In this document: in pieces, positions 35,797 through 44,343 of the stretch
How positions within the stretch are numbered: the first letter of the stretch is position 1
Layout of the letters: each line of letters opens with the position of its first letter
Assembly (NCBI GenBank): GCA_011051755.1
Contig: DRKN01000057.1
Location: 1 to 45,720, forward strand
From: Gammaproteobacteria bacterium
Lineage (GTDB): Bacteria > Pseudomonadota > Gammaproteobacteria > SZUA-152
Reading direction: 5' to 3'
Length of the DNA stretch: 45,720 nt
Made by a program: the position numbers and the translations under genes
The notes under the pieces: generated by a model
What the model saw: the letters and a program-made list of their open reading frames with translations, nothing else
Told to the model about the DNA's origin: nothing
The model's database searches: none

Positions 35797-36918
35797 ATGA
35801 ACATGCGTCTACGCCGCCTGTGGGGCATGATCCGCAAGGAGAGCCTGCAGATCCTGCGTGATCCATCGAGCATCTCCATCGCCTTCATCATGCCGGTGAT
35901 CCTGTTGCTGCTGTTTGGTTACGGTGTGTCGCTGGACGCCAAAAATATCCCTTTGGGCATTGTCATTGAACAGCCGGATACTGCCGCCCAATCCCTGGCC
36001 GGTGCCTTCGACCGCTCCGAATTTTTTCGTCCGCAGCGTTTTGCTGCCATACAGCAAGCCCGACAGGCGCTGGCCGAGCGCCGCATCGACGGTATCCTTT
36101 GGTTGCGCAACGATTTTTCCAGCCGCCTGCTGAGTGGCAACGAGGCCCCCATCGGTGTTTTCGTCAATGGCGTGGATTCCAATCAGGCCAATATCACCAA
36201 GGGTTATATCCAGGGCACCTGGCAGGCCTGGTTGCAGCATTTCGCCGCTGCACAGGGGCGGGCGCTTGATCTGCCGGTGGTCATGGAACAGCGGATATGG
36301 TTCAACCCGGCCCTCTCCAGCCGCCTGTTTCTGGTGCCGGGGCTGATCGCCATTATCATGACCATGATCGGTTCTCTGCTCACTGCTATGGTGGTGGCGC
36401 GCGAATGGGAGCGTGGCACCATGGAGGCTCTGATGGTGACGCCGTTACACATGGGGGAGATGCTGGCCGGCAAGCTGATTCCCTATTTCGCGTTAGGTAT
36501 GGGCGGTATGTTGCTGAGTGTGGCCATGGCCTTGTATCTGTTTGACGTGCCGTTGCTCAGTCCCTTTTGGCTGCTGATGCTCTGTTCAGCGCTGTTCATG
36601 TTGGTGTCACTGGCCATCGGCCTGCTGATCTCCATCGTCACCCGCAACCAGTTCCTTGCCGGTCAGGTGGCGTTGGTGGTGAGTTTTCTGCCCAGTTTTC
36701 TGCTCTCGGGTTTTCTGTTCGACATCCATTCCATGCCCGAGTGGGTGCAAATCATTACCTATCTGGTACCGGCGCGTTATTTCGTCGCCATTCTGCAGAC
36801 CCTGTTTCTGGCCGGGCCGGTGTGGCCGGTGGTGCTCGTCAATGCTGGTGCGATGTTGCTGATGCTGGTGATTCTCACCGTGCTGGTGGTAAAGAAATCG
36901 TACAAGAGATTGGACTGA
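35797..36918 (+). CDS. ABC-2 type permease (YbhS-like)
   Basis: A 373-residue permease: one N-terminal helix (about residues 24-44), a large periplasmic domain, then five helices in the C-terminal half, with the ABC-2 block VVAREWERGTMEALMVTPL. It pairs with the following YbhR-like protein to form the membrane channel of a drug- or cation-efflux pump. Perfect AAGGAGG lies eight bases before the ATG, 48 bases after the ATPase stop. Confidence 0.92.
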   Translation: MNMRLRRLWGMIRKESLQILRDPSSISIAFIMPVILLLLFGYGVSLDAKNIPLGIVIEQPDTAAQSLAGAFDRSEFFRPQRFAAIQQARQALAERRIDGILWLRNDFSSRLLSGNEAPIGVFVNGVDSNQANITKGYIQGTWQAWLQHFAAAQGRALDLPVVMEQRIWFNPALSSRLFLVPGLIAIIMTMIGSLLTAMVVAREWERGTMEALMVTPLHMGEMLAGKLIPYFALGMGGMLLSVAMALYLFDVPLLSPFWLLMLCSALFMLVSLAIGLLISIVTRNQFLAGQVALVVSFLPSFLLSGFLFDIHSMPEWVQIITYLVPARYFVAILQTLFLAGPVWPVVLVNAGAMLLMLVILTVLVVKKSYKRLD

Positions 36919-37407
36919 GATGATGCCCGCACAGTTTCAAGTATCCTGTGTAGGAGCGGCTTCAGCCGCGAAAAATCTTATCTTGGGATCAATGGAAAGC
37001 TCGTCGCAAAGATACGCAAAGAAATAATATGGGTCACTATTCAGCTCGCTACAGGATCATGAAATTCACCGAGAGGTGCCTATCCATATTGTGCGCATGG
37101 CGCACACGACATCTACCCGTAGCGTGTGCCATGCGCAGGATATCCTCTGGATATGGAAACTGCTCATGATGGGAAGACACGGGATCCTGACTCACTCATG
37201 CCTTTCCTTCTGGCGTTCATTTCATCACTGTATTTTCTGTGTTTTTCGTGATGAATAGTGATAAACATGGTTTATGTTGCGGGGCTTTGCGACTTTGGTG
37301 GTTAACTATTTTCTGGGGACAGCAATTCCACCCACGGCTCATGGTCGCGGCTGAAGCCGCTCCAGGGATAGCAAGCTTTTCATTTTGGCAATTGGCGGAG
37401 TACTCGT
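36919..37407. repeat. Repeat cluster between the two permease genes
   Basis: About 490 non-coding bases split the operon. AGGAGCGGCTTCAGCCGCGA at 36952-36971 is a REP-type palindrome common in gammaproteobacteria; its inverted copy TCGCGGCTGAAGCCGCTCC lies at 37345-37363. Between them TGCGCATGGCGCACACG and CGTGTGCCATGCGCA form another hairpin (37092-37136). The arrangement looks like a BIME-type insertion. Confidence 0.75.
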
Positions 37408-38520
37408 ATGAAACTCTTTCACATCCTCTCTCTCGCCCGCAAGGAATTCCTTGCCCTGATGCGCGACAGGCGCAGCCGTATCATCATTATCGTGCCGCCC
37501 ATCATCCAGCTGTTTATCTTCGGCTTCGCCGCCACCTATGATCTCAACGACGTACCGGTGGCGGTTTACAGCGAAGACAGTGGTGGAGCCTCACGCGAGC
37601 TGCTGGCGCGTATCGAGGGCTCGCCGCATTTTTCTATTCGCCACCGAATCAGTAGTGCTGCCGAAATCGCACCGCTCATCGATGATCGCAAGGTGCTGCT
37701 GGTGATCCGTCTCGGTCAGCGCTTCAGCGCCGATTTGCAGCGTGGCGACCCGGCGCCACTGCAACTGATCATTGACGGCCGAAATTCCAACACCGCCATG
37801 ACCGCCCTCAATTACCTGCGCGACGTGGTGTTGGATTTTAACCGTGAGTGGCAGCACGGGCACGGCCAGACCGGCCTGCCGGTCAGACTGGAAATGCGTG
37901 CCTGGTATAACGAAAATCTGCAATCACGTTGGTTCATCGTGCCTGGCATCGTCGGTTCGCTGATGCTGGTGGTGACCTTGCTGGTCACTGCCCTGTCGGT
38001 GGCGCGCGAGCGTGAGCAGGGCACCTTCGATCAGCTGTTGGTCACCCCGTTGCGGCCGGTGGAGATTCTTATTGGCAAGGCCATCCCCGGCATCCTCATC
38101 GGCCTGCTGGAGGCGACGCTGATTATCGTCTTGATGGTGTGGTTTTTTGAGGTTCCTCTGCGTGGCAGCATCCCGGCCCTGTATTTGGGTATTCTGTTGT
38201 TTCTTATCGCCACCGTGGGTGTGGGGTTGATGATATCGTCCATTGCCGTTACTCAGCAGCAGGCCATCCTCGGCGCCTTTCTGTTCATCGTCCCGGCGGT
38301 ACTTCTGTCCGGCTTTACCACGCCCATCGCCAATATGCCAGAGGTGGTGCAGTGGCTCACCTATCTTGATCCGCTGCGCTATTTCCTGATCATCGTGCGC
38401 GGCGTGACCTTGGAGGGCGATGGTTTTGCCCTGCTGTTCCAGCAATTCTGGCCTATGGCCATCATCGCTGCCGTCACCTTGATTTTGGCCGGATGGTTGT
38501 TCCGACACCGGATGTATTAA
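37408..38520 (+). CDS. ABC-2 type permease (YbhR-like)
   Basis: A 370-residue permease with the same architecture as the preceding one: helix at about residues 25-43, periplasmic domain, five C-terminal helices and the ABC-2 block SVAREREQGTFDQLLVTPLRPVE. GGAG lies eight bases before the ATG. Because of the repeat cluster upstream it may be separated from the rest of the operon at the RNA level. Confidence 0.92.
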   Translation: MKLFHILSLARKEFLALMRDRRSRIIIIVPPIIQLFIFGFAATYDLNDVPVAVYSEDSGGASRELLARIEGSPHFSIRHRISSAAEIAPLIDDRKVLLVIRLGQRFSADLQRGDPAPLQLIIDGRNSNTAMTALNYLRDVVLDFNREWQHGHGQTGLPVRLEMRAWYNENLQSRWFIVPGIVGSLMLVVTLLVTALSVAREREQGTFDQLLVTPLRPVEILIGKAIPGILIGLLEATLIIVLMVWFFEVPLRGSIPALYLGILLFLIATVGVGLMISSIAVTQQQAILGAFLFIVPAVLLSGFTTPIANMPEVVQWLTYLDPLRYFLIIVRGVTLEGDGFALLFQQFWPMAIIAAVTLILAGWLFRHRMY

Positions 38521-38679
38521 GAGGGGTAGGGAGGGCTGACTCTCGCGCACTTGAATCGGCGAATGCCAAAAAAAACCGTGCAAAATGGTGTTATTCAACA
38601 ATTTTTTTAGGAGAAATGCTTTACCTTCCCGGTATGGCCAATGGACTAAAGGTTCAAATATTGGTAATGCCAGGGAGGT

Positions 38680-41600
38680 ATGTCAGTGGAATCACAGGCC
38701 AACATCAGTAAGTTTTCCGCGCCGCGACTGCATCGAACCTACCCGCGTATGCGTCTGTTCAAGCAACTTGATGCTGCTCAGACAATACCGCTGATCTGGA
38801 TCTCGGCCCCGGCTGGATCGGGCAAGACATCGCTCATTGCCAGCTGGCTCAAGGCCAGAGGGCACAATGCCCACTGGTACCAGGTGGATGAGAGCGACAC
38901 GAATATTACCACCTTTTTTTATCACCTCGGCCTGCTGGGCAGGCGGGCCGCCCCACACCTAAAACAGCCAATGCCGCTCCTGATTCCTGAATACCTGGCA
39001 GGTCTGCAAGCCTTTAGCCACCATTTTTTCCGTGAACTGTTCAGACGTATCAAGGTTCCCGGAGTACTGGTGTTGGACAATTATCAGGATGCCGGATTGT
39101 TCCTGCACGAGATTCTGCAGGCAGGTTGCAGCGAGATTCCCGAAGGCATTAGTGTTGTCATCATCAGTCGCAACAAGCCGCCACCGGCCTTCGCCCGTTT
39201 TCGGGCTAACGGTGCACTGGCTCTGTTGGATTGGGGGCAACTCAGGCTGACGCAGGAAGAGACCTGCGCCATTGCCAATGACAGCGCCGGCAGTCCGCTG
39301 GATGACATCGACGTGCAGGCTCTGTACGCACAGACCGATGGTTGGGCTACGGGCCTGGTGCTGTTGTCTGAACGGGCGGGGCGGCTTGGTAAGCTTGGCC
39401 CGGATCCGACGGGCTCCCAAGCCCTGTTCGACTATTTCACGGCTGAACTCTTTGACCGTCTGGATCCAGACACCCGCCATGTGCTGACCCGCAGCGCCCT
39501 GCTGCCAAGCGTGAATTCCGCCATGGCGTGTGCCCTGTCCGGCAGAACGCAGGCTGAATCCATCCTCGAAACCCTGTGCCATCACAATACCTTCACCGTG
39601 TGCGGTTCCGGCCCGGTGTATGAATTCCATCCCCTGTTTCGCGCCTTCCTGGAACAATGCCTGCGTGAAGAACTGCCAGCGGCCGAGTTTGCCGCCCTGC
39701 AACGACAGGCCGCCGAGCTTCTGGAGACCGCAGGAGATATCGATGCCGCAATCACCTGGCGCATCAGGGCGGGTGATAGTGAAGGCGCAGCCAGCTTGAT
39801 TATGGCCCATGCCCAGAGCTATCTGGTGCAGGGGCGGGCGAGCACCGTGGTGGGTTGGATCACGGCCCTGCCGAGGGTGGTCGTCGCGCAAAATCCCTGG
39901 TTGGGATACTGGTGTGGCCTGGGTGAGCTGGCCAGCAGTCCTGGCGCGGCCCGTGTTCAGCTGGAGGACGCCTATGGGCGTCTCAAGGCTCGGGGAGACC
40001 GTCCCGGCCAAGTGCTCGCCTGGTGTGCGGTGGTGGACAGTTATGTCTACGAATGGCGATGTTTAGCGCCGTTGGATCGCTGGATTGATGAGGCCGGGGT
40101 GATTGACACCGCCATCCTCGATGCCTTGCCCACCGCCATTGGCGATTATTTTGCCTGCGGTCTTTTCAAAGCCCTGATGCTGCGCCAGCCGGCGCATCCA
40201 CTGATTGGGCGTTGGGCGCAACGGGTACGGGATATCGTGTTGTCCGGTGATGATTTCCAGCTACGATTCCGTATTGGTCCCCTGTATTTGCAGTACGCCG
40301 GTCTCAATGATTTGCAGGGTGCCGCTATTGCCCTCGAGGCGCTGCGTAGCGTTGCCCGCCAGATCGATGGGTGCAGTGTGATCCGCGTCTCTCTCCAGGC
40401 CATGGCCGCCGGCTTAGCCCAGGGTAGCGGTCATCACGAGGCGGTTATGGATCATGTGCGAGAGGGGCTGATGCAGGATGAACACTCGGCTGTTCGTATC
40501 TGGAATCACTCCCTGCTGGGACATGCCGCCATGTCTGCCCTGTTACACGGGGATCGCAATCTGGCCGAGGACTACCTCTTGCGGATGAAAGACAGCTTGG
40601 TGGCTGACCGTTACATGGATCTGTCGACATACTATTTTGTCGCTGCGTGGCATGGCTTGCATTACGCCGACGAGGAGACGGCATTGCGTTATGCAAAGCT
40701 TAATGGCGAGTTCCTCATCAAGTCGGGGATTCGCCTCTATGCGCCCTTTGCTGAGCTGATGCTGGCCCAGGCCGAGTTTGCAAATACTGCTGTGGACGAG
40801 GCCAAACACAAAGTGGAGGATGTCTTGGGTCTGGCAGGGCGTGGCAACAACCGGCTTGCCCAGTATCTGGGCTGGCTGCTGAAGGCTCATATGGCCCGTC
40901 AGTTGGGTGAGACGGCCAATGGTCTTGCGGCCCTGCGTCGTGCCCTGGGTATTGCCCGGGCCGGGGGCATGGTCGCTCACTACCTGCCGCAGCGGGCAAT
41001 CAGGGCGCTTTACATCCTGGCCCTGGCGAACGATATCGAAACCGATTATGTGTGCGGTGCAATACGCACACTGCGTTTGAGTCCGCCTGAACCACAGCAC
41101 GCTCCAAATAACTGGCCCTTCCCCGTCAGAATTTATACCTTGGGGCGTTTTAGCCTGCTGATCGATGATACTGCCCTCGACGAGACGCAGAAGAAAAAAC
41201 AAGCCAAGCCACTGATTTTGTTGAAGACATTAATTGCCATGGGCGCGCGCGACGTGCATGAGGAACAGTTGCAGGAGGCCCTGTGGCACGATGCCGAGGG
41301 CGATGCCGCGCATCGAGCCCTGATCACCAATCTGCAACGGCTACGCAAGCTGCTGGGTGAAACGGCCGCCATCGACTATAGCGATGGACACTTATCGTTG
41401 TCGTCACGGCACTGCTGGGTGGACACATGGGCCTTCGAGCGGGGTATTGCTGATGAACCGATGCAAGCCGAGGCCATTGCCCAATACCGCGGTGGATTTC
41501 TGCCTGGCGAGGAGGCCTCCTGGGCCTTGGTTCCGCGTGAACGCCTATGGCGAAAATTCAATCGGGCTGTGGTTGCACGGGGTGAACGTCTCGAGGCCAG

Positions 41601-41850
41601 CGGTGCCTGGACAGAGGTCATTACTCATTATCAGCGAGCTTTGGATGCCGATCCCGGCTGTGAAGCCTGCTATCAGGGTCTGATGCGTGTCTACGCAATC
41701 CAAGGTCAGCACCAACAGGCTCTCAAGGCCTATGATGATTGTCGGCAACTGATGCATGCCCTGTATGATATCGCTCCTTCCTCTCAGACTGAATCACTGC
41801 ATCAAAAAATCCGTGAAACGGTGGCAGAAAGCCTGCCTGTCATTTATTAA
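38680..41850 (+). CDS. STAND ATPase regulator, MalT-like with C-terminal BTAD
   Basis: A 1056-residue signalling regulator. The N-terminus carries a P-loop ATPase (APAGSGKTSL near residue 45, Walker B VLVLDNYQD near 128) related to MalT-type STAND proteins. A long helical-repeat region (about residues 350-800) probably senses a ligand or partner. Near residues 810-890 a winged-helix part (RIYTLGRFSLLIDD, LQRLRKLLGE) precedes a bacterial transcriptional activator domain (about 900-1050). No LuxR-type helix-turn-helix is seen. The ATG at 38680 abuts GGGAGG too closely; GTG at 38686 is equally likely. Target genes are unknown; the adjacent efflux genes are one possibility. Confidence 0.85.
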   Translation: MSVESQANISKFSAPRLHRTYPRMRLFKQLDAAQTIPLIWISAPAGSGKTSLIASWLKARGHNAHWYQVDESDTNITTFFYHLGLLGRRAAPHLKQPMPLLIPEYLAGLQAFSHHFFRELFRRIKVPGVLVLDNYQDAGLFLHEILQAGCSEIPEGISVVIISRNKPPPAFARFRANGALALLDWGQLRLTQEETCAIANDSAGSPLDDIDVQALYAQTDGWATGLVLLSERAGRLGKLGPDPTGSQALFDYFTAELFDRLDPDTRHVLTRSALLPSVNSAMACALSGRTQAESILETLCHHNTFTVCGSGPVYEFHPLFRAFLEQCLREELPAAEFAALQRQAAELLETAGDIDAAITWRIRAGDSEGAASLIMAHAQSYLVQGRASTVVGWITALPRVVVAQNPWLGYWCGLGELASSPGAARVQLEDAYGRLKARGDRPGQVLAWCAVVDSYVYEWRCLAPLDRWIDEAGVIDTAILDALPTAIGDYFACGLFKALMLRQPAHPLIGRWAQRVRDIVLSGDDFQLRFRIGPLYLQYAGLNDLQGAAIALEALRSVARQIDGCSVIRVSLQAMAAGLAQGSGHHEAVMDHVREGLMQDEHSAVRIWNHSLLGHAAMSALLHGDRNLAEDYLLRMKDSLVADRYMDLSTYYFVAAWHGLHYADEETALRYAKLNGEFLIKSGIRLYAPFAELMLAQAEFANTAVDEAKHKVEDVLGLAGRGNNRLAQYLGWLLKAHMARQLGETANGLAALRRALGIARAGGMVAHYLPQRAIRALYILALANDIETDYVCGAIRTLRLSPPEPQHAPNNWPFPVRIYTLGRFSLLIDDTALDETQKKKQAKPLILLKTLIAMGARDVHEEQLQEALWHDAEGDAAHRALITNLQRLRKLLGETAAIDYSDGHLSLSSRHCWVDTWAFERGIADEPMQAEAIAQYRGGFLPGEEASWALVPRERLWRKFNRAVVARGERLEASGAWTEVITHYQRALDADPGCEACYQGLMRVYAIQGQHQQALKAYDDCRQLMHALYDIAPSSQTESLHQKIRETVAESLPVIY

Positions 41851-42173
41851 CACGGCATATATAGTTGCCAGGTTAATAGCTACCACCATACCCACCATCT
41901 AATTATTGCTATACCTGTTGTTGGCAAGCGTCGGTCGATGACTAATAAAGCGGTAATAATCCCACTATTTTCTATGTTACTCCGGTGTTACTGGCCGCCA
42001 CTACTATGGATTCATGCCCTCGATAAGGCTTTGCCAGAGTCGAAAGCCGTGATTTCCGAGTTTGGCTGGCCATAGAAGAAAGGAGAAAGTTAGATGCCGG
42101 AAGGTTAAAGAAATAGATAATCATTACGTACATAGAAAAAACACCAGTAAAAATCAAAAGACGGAGATTTATC
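41851..42173. other. Intergenic stretch, nothing recognised
   Basis: About 320 AT-rich bases before the protease gene. No terminator with a T-run follows the regulator and no FNR-type box is visible. Confidence 0.4.
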
Positions 42174-43106
42174 ATGACGCATGAAAAAGAGAAAATGCAC
42201 TTTGCAAAAATCCAGCAGGTGAAGGAAAGTGGGGAGGGAAGCCTCCTCGGGCTGACAAACGTTGTCGGCATTGGTATTGGCTATAAAGAGGTGAAAGGAG
42301 AAGCAACAAACGAAACCTGTATCAGTGTTTATGTGCAAAAAAAGATGGCGCTGGAGGAGCTGGAATCTTGTGATCAGATTCCCAAGGCATTGAATGATGT
42401 GAAGACCGATGTGATTGAAGTCGGTCGCATTGAGGCGCAGGCCTTTACAAGCAGGGTGCGTCCAGCAAAGCCGGGCTACAGCATTGGGCACCCAAGAGTG
42501 ACAGCGGGAACATTTGGCTGCTTGGTCAGGAAGACCTGCTCTCCTTGTCGTATCTTCATGCTTAGCAACAATCATGTTCTCGCGAATTCAAATGCAGCCA
42601 ATATCGGTGATTTGATTTTACAGCCGGGTTCGGCAGATGGTGGAAATCTTACGGGGGATGCCATTGCTCGCTTATCTCGGTTTATACGCATTCGATTCAA
42701 TGATCCTGAAGCGTATAACCTGGTGGATGCGGCGATCGCAAAACCGATTGGTCGGCGTAATGTCATTGCATCAATTGTGGGGATTGGCATCCCCAAGGGC
42801 ACGGTTGAGGCCACGCTTGGCATGGCCGTGATTAAAAGTGGTCGAACAACGGAAACCACTGTTGGAAAGGTTATTGGGGTCGATGTGACGGTCGCTGTCG
42901 GTTTTGGCAGCCCTGGAGTTGCTTATTTCCGTAATCAGATCATGACTACAAACATGTCTCAGGGAGGCGACTCGGGTTCTTTATTGTTGAGTGAAAAGAC
43001 GAGTGAGGCAACAGGACTGTTGTTTGCGGGCTCGAGTTCAGTAACCATCCACAATAACATCAGCAATGTATTGATGGCGCTTGGTGTGGAAATTGTGACT
43101 GCATAA
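42174..43106 (+). CDS. Trypsin-fold serine protease, NAL1-like
   Basis: A 310-residue protein with a chymotrypsin-like catalytic triad: His in LSNNHVLAN (near 128), Asp in NLVDAAIA (near 185) and Ser in QGGDSGSLL (near 264). No signal peptide is seen, so it may act in the cytoplasm. The first 90 residues (NVVGIGIGYKEVKGE...CISVYVQKK...IPK...VIEVGRIEAQ) form a small domain resembling the N-terminal part of NAL1-type proteases. GGAG lies eight bases before the ATG. A small protein with a similar stand-alone domain lies 750 bases downstream. Substrate unknown. Confidence 0.8.
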   Translation: MTHEKEKMHFAKIQQVKESGEGSLLGLTNVVGIGIGYKEVKGEATNETCISVYVQKKMALEELESCDQIPKALNDVKTDVIEVGRIEAQAFTSRVRPAKPGYSIGHPRVTAGTFGCLVRKTCSPCRIFMLSNNHVLANSNAANIGDLILQPGSADGGNLTGDAIARLSRFIRIRFNDPEAYNLVDAAIAKPIGRRNVIASIVGIGIPKGTVEATLGMAVIKSGRTTETTVGKVIGVDVTVAVGFGSPGVAYFRNQIMTTNMSQGGDSGSLLLSEKTSEATGLLFAGSSSVTIHNNISNVLMALGVEIVTA

Positions 43107-43534
43107 GGAAAAATGTATATCTAAAGGATGGTTGAAGATAAAATTGACAAATTAGCCGTCCCGGCTCCATAAATTGTTTAGGGTGCAGGAATCTCTGGAG
43201 TTTTGCTTCTGGCTTAAATTTATGACGACCAAGCTTTACAGTATCGTCGACTTTTGGGTTTCAAGGGCATTGTATCCTGAAAGAAGTTGGAACAAAATAT
43301 ACAGTATTTTACTTAATCCTTCCCTCACTGCGGGTTTGGTGAGGGAGGGACTTCTTGAATTTGCAGAAAAAATTCTTATGATGTATGTCAATATGATTTA
43401 ACAGTGCCTTACCCGTTGAATTTTGTACAAAATGTCGAAGAAATAGTTTTTCAGGCATAAAAAACCCCTCTCCCCAAATTCTGCAAAATTTAAAGAAGGA
43501 GGGTCTATACACCAACATTATAAACGGTATTAAT
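43107..43534. other. Gene-free stretch with hairpin
   Basis: CCTTCCCTCAC at 43318-43328 pairs with GTGAGGGAGGG at 43339-43349 (one G-T pair), without a clear T-run. The ORFs at 43174 and 43309 look spurious. Confidence 0.4.
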
Positions 43535-43859
43535 ACTCAAGTTTCGGGGTTCAAAATCAGAGGGTTGTGACTATAACATGAACATGTTGAATGCACAGGA
43601 TATCTGCATGGACGTGCAGTGCAAAATTGAGTGGAGCAAACAAACAACGACCTGATTTTTCCGTAAAATCAAATGAAAGGGCGCTACCGTATCCGTAGGG
43701 TGGGCACCGCCCACCGATGCAGGCCTCCCGTGTCCGGCCGACACTCTACGGTTACCGTAGATAAGTGCAGTCAGCGATTTCGGGACATTAATCGGCTATA
43801 AAAATCATTTAATTTCAACCCTTAATGAGTAAGTTGAAAATGAAGCCCGAAACTTGAGT
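43535..43859. mobile_element. MITE-like element with terminal inverted repeats
   Basis: ACTCAAGTTTCGGGGTTC at 43535-43552 and its near-exact complement at 43842-43859 (one mismatch in 18; weaker match to about 25) bound 325 bases with no gene. Inside is a second nested palindrome: CTACCGTATCCGTAGGG (43684-43700) against CTCTACGGTTACCGTAG (43744-43760), with GGTGGGC/GCCCACC at 43699-43715. No clear target duplication is seen. The right end runs into the start of the next ORF. Confidence 0.6.
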
Positions 43860-44153
43860 GATAGTACATTGGGTTCCGGCCATGCCGGGTTAGGGAATTA
43901 TATCAAGATATTCCAGGGGGAAGTGTTGAAAGAGGATGTGCAGAAGATTGATCAGATACGTGCTAAATTTGATGATTTGATCATGGCGATAGATGGGGTG
44001 GAATCCATCAGTATTGGCTTGACTGAGCAGGGTAAAACTTGCCTCATGTTAGGTGCTTCGGTTCCCGTTGAGAAGATCCGGGACAAGCTGCCAAAAGAGA
44101 TCTTCAAGATACCTGTAAAAATCATCTACATCGGAAAGGTCAAAGCTCAGTAA
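43854..44153 (+). CDS. Small protein related to the protease's N-terminal domain
   Basis: Up to 99 residues. The core (DGVESISIGLTEQGKTCLMLGASVPVEKIRDKLPKEI..IPVKIIYIGKVKAQ) parallels the first 90 residues of the protease at 42174 (GIGIGYKEV..CISVYVQKK..IPKAL..VIEVGRIEAQ), so it looks like the same domain without the catalytic part. The start is uncertain: the TTG at 43854 lies inside the terminal repeat; TTG at 43926, after AGGGGGAA, would give 75 residues; ATG at 43983 is shorter still. It could be a propeptide-like partner or inhibitor of the protease, which is inference only. Confidence 0.6.
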   Translation: MSDSTLGSGHAGLGNYIKIFQGEVLKEDVQKIDQIRAKFDDLIMAIDGVESISIGLTEQGKTCLMLGASVPVEKIRDKLPKEIFKIPVKIIYIGKVKAQ

Positions 44154-44343
44154 TGGGTTTGGCTTGTCAAGTCCAGGAGATAAGTATCCAGCCGATTTTG
44201 ATTATTGAGAATTAACTTCTTTGAGGACTGATTGTATGCTGAAAGGCCGTCAATATTTTCAACATATGCTCTGCTGGACGTTAGTTTTCATGCTATGAAA
44301 ATCAACGGGTCAGCCGTATGATTATATGATGAAGCTGGCTATT

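Noticed and set aside
38959-40011. 350-residue minus-strand ORF
   Set aside because: An antisense shadow of the STAND regulator, with Gln/Arg/His-rich low-information sequence.
43174-43401. 75-residue ORF after the protease
   Set aside because: It spans a hairpin in AT-rich intergenic DNA and has no ribosome site or similarity.
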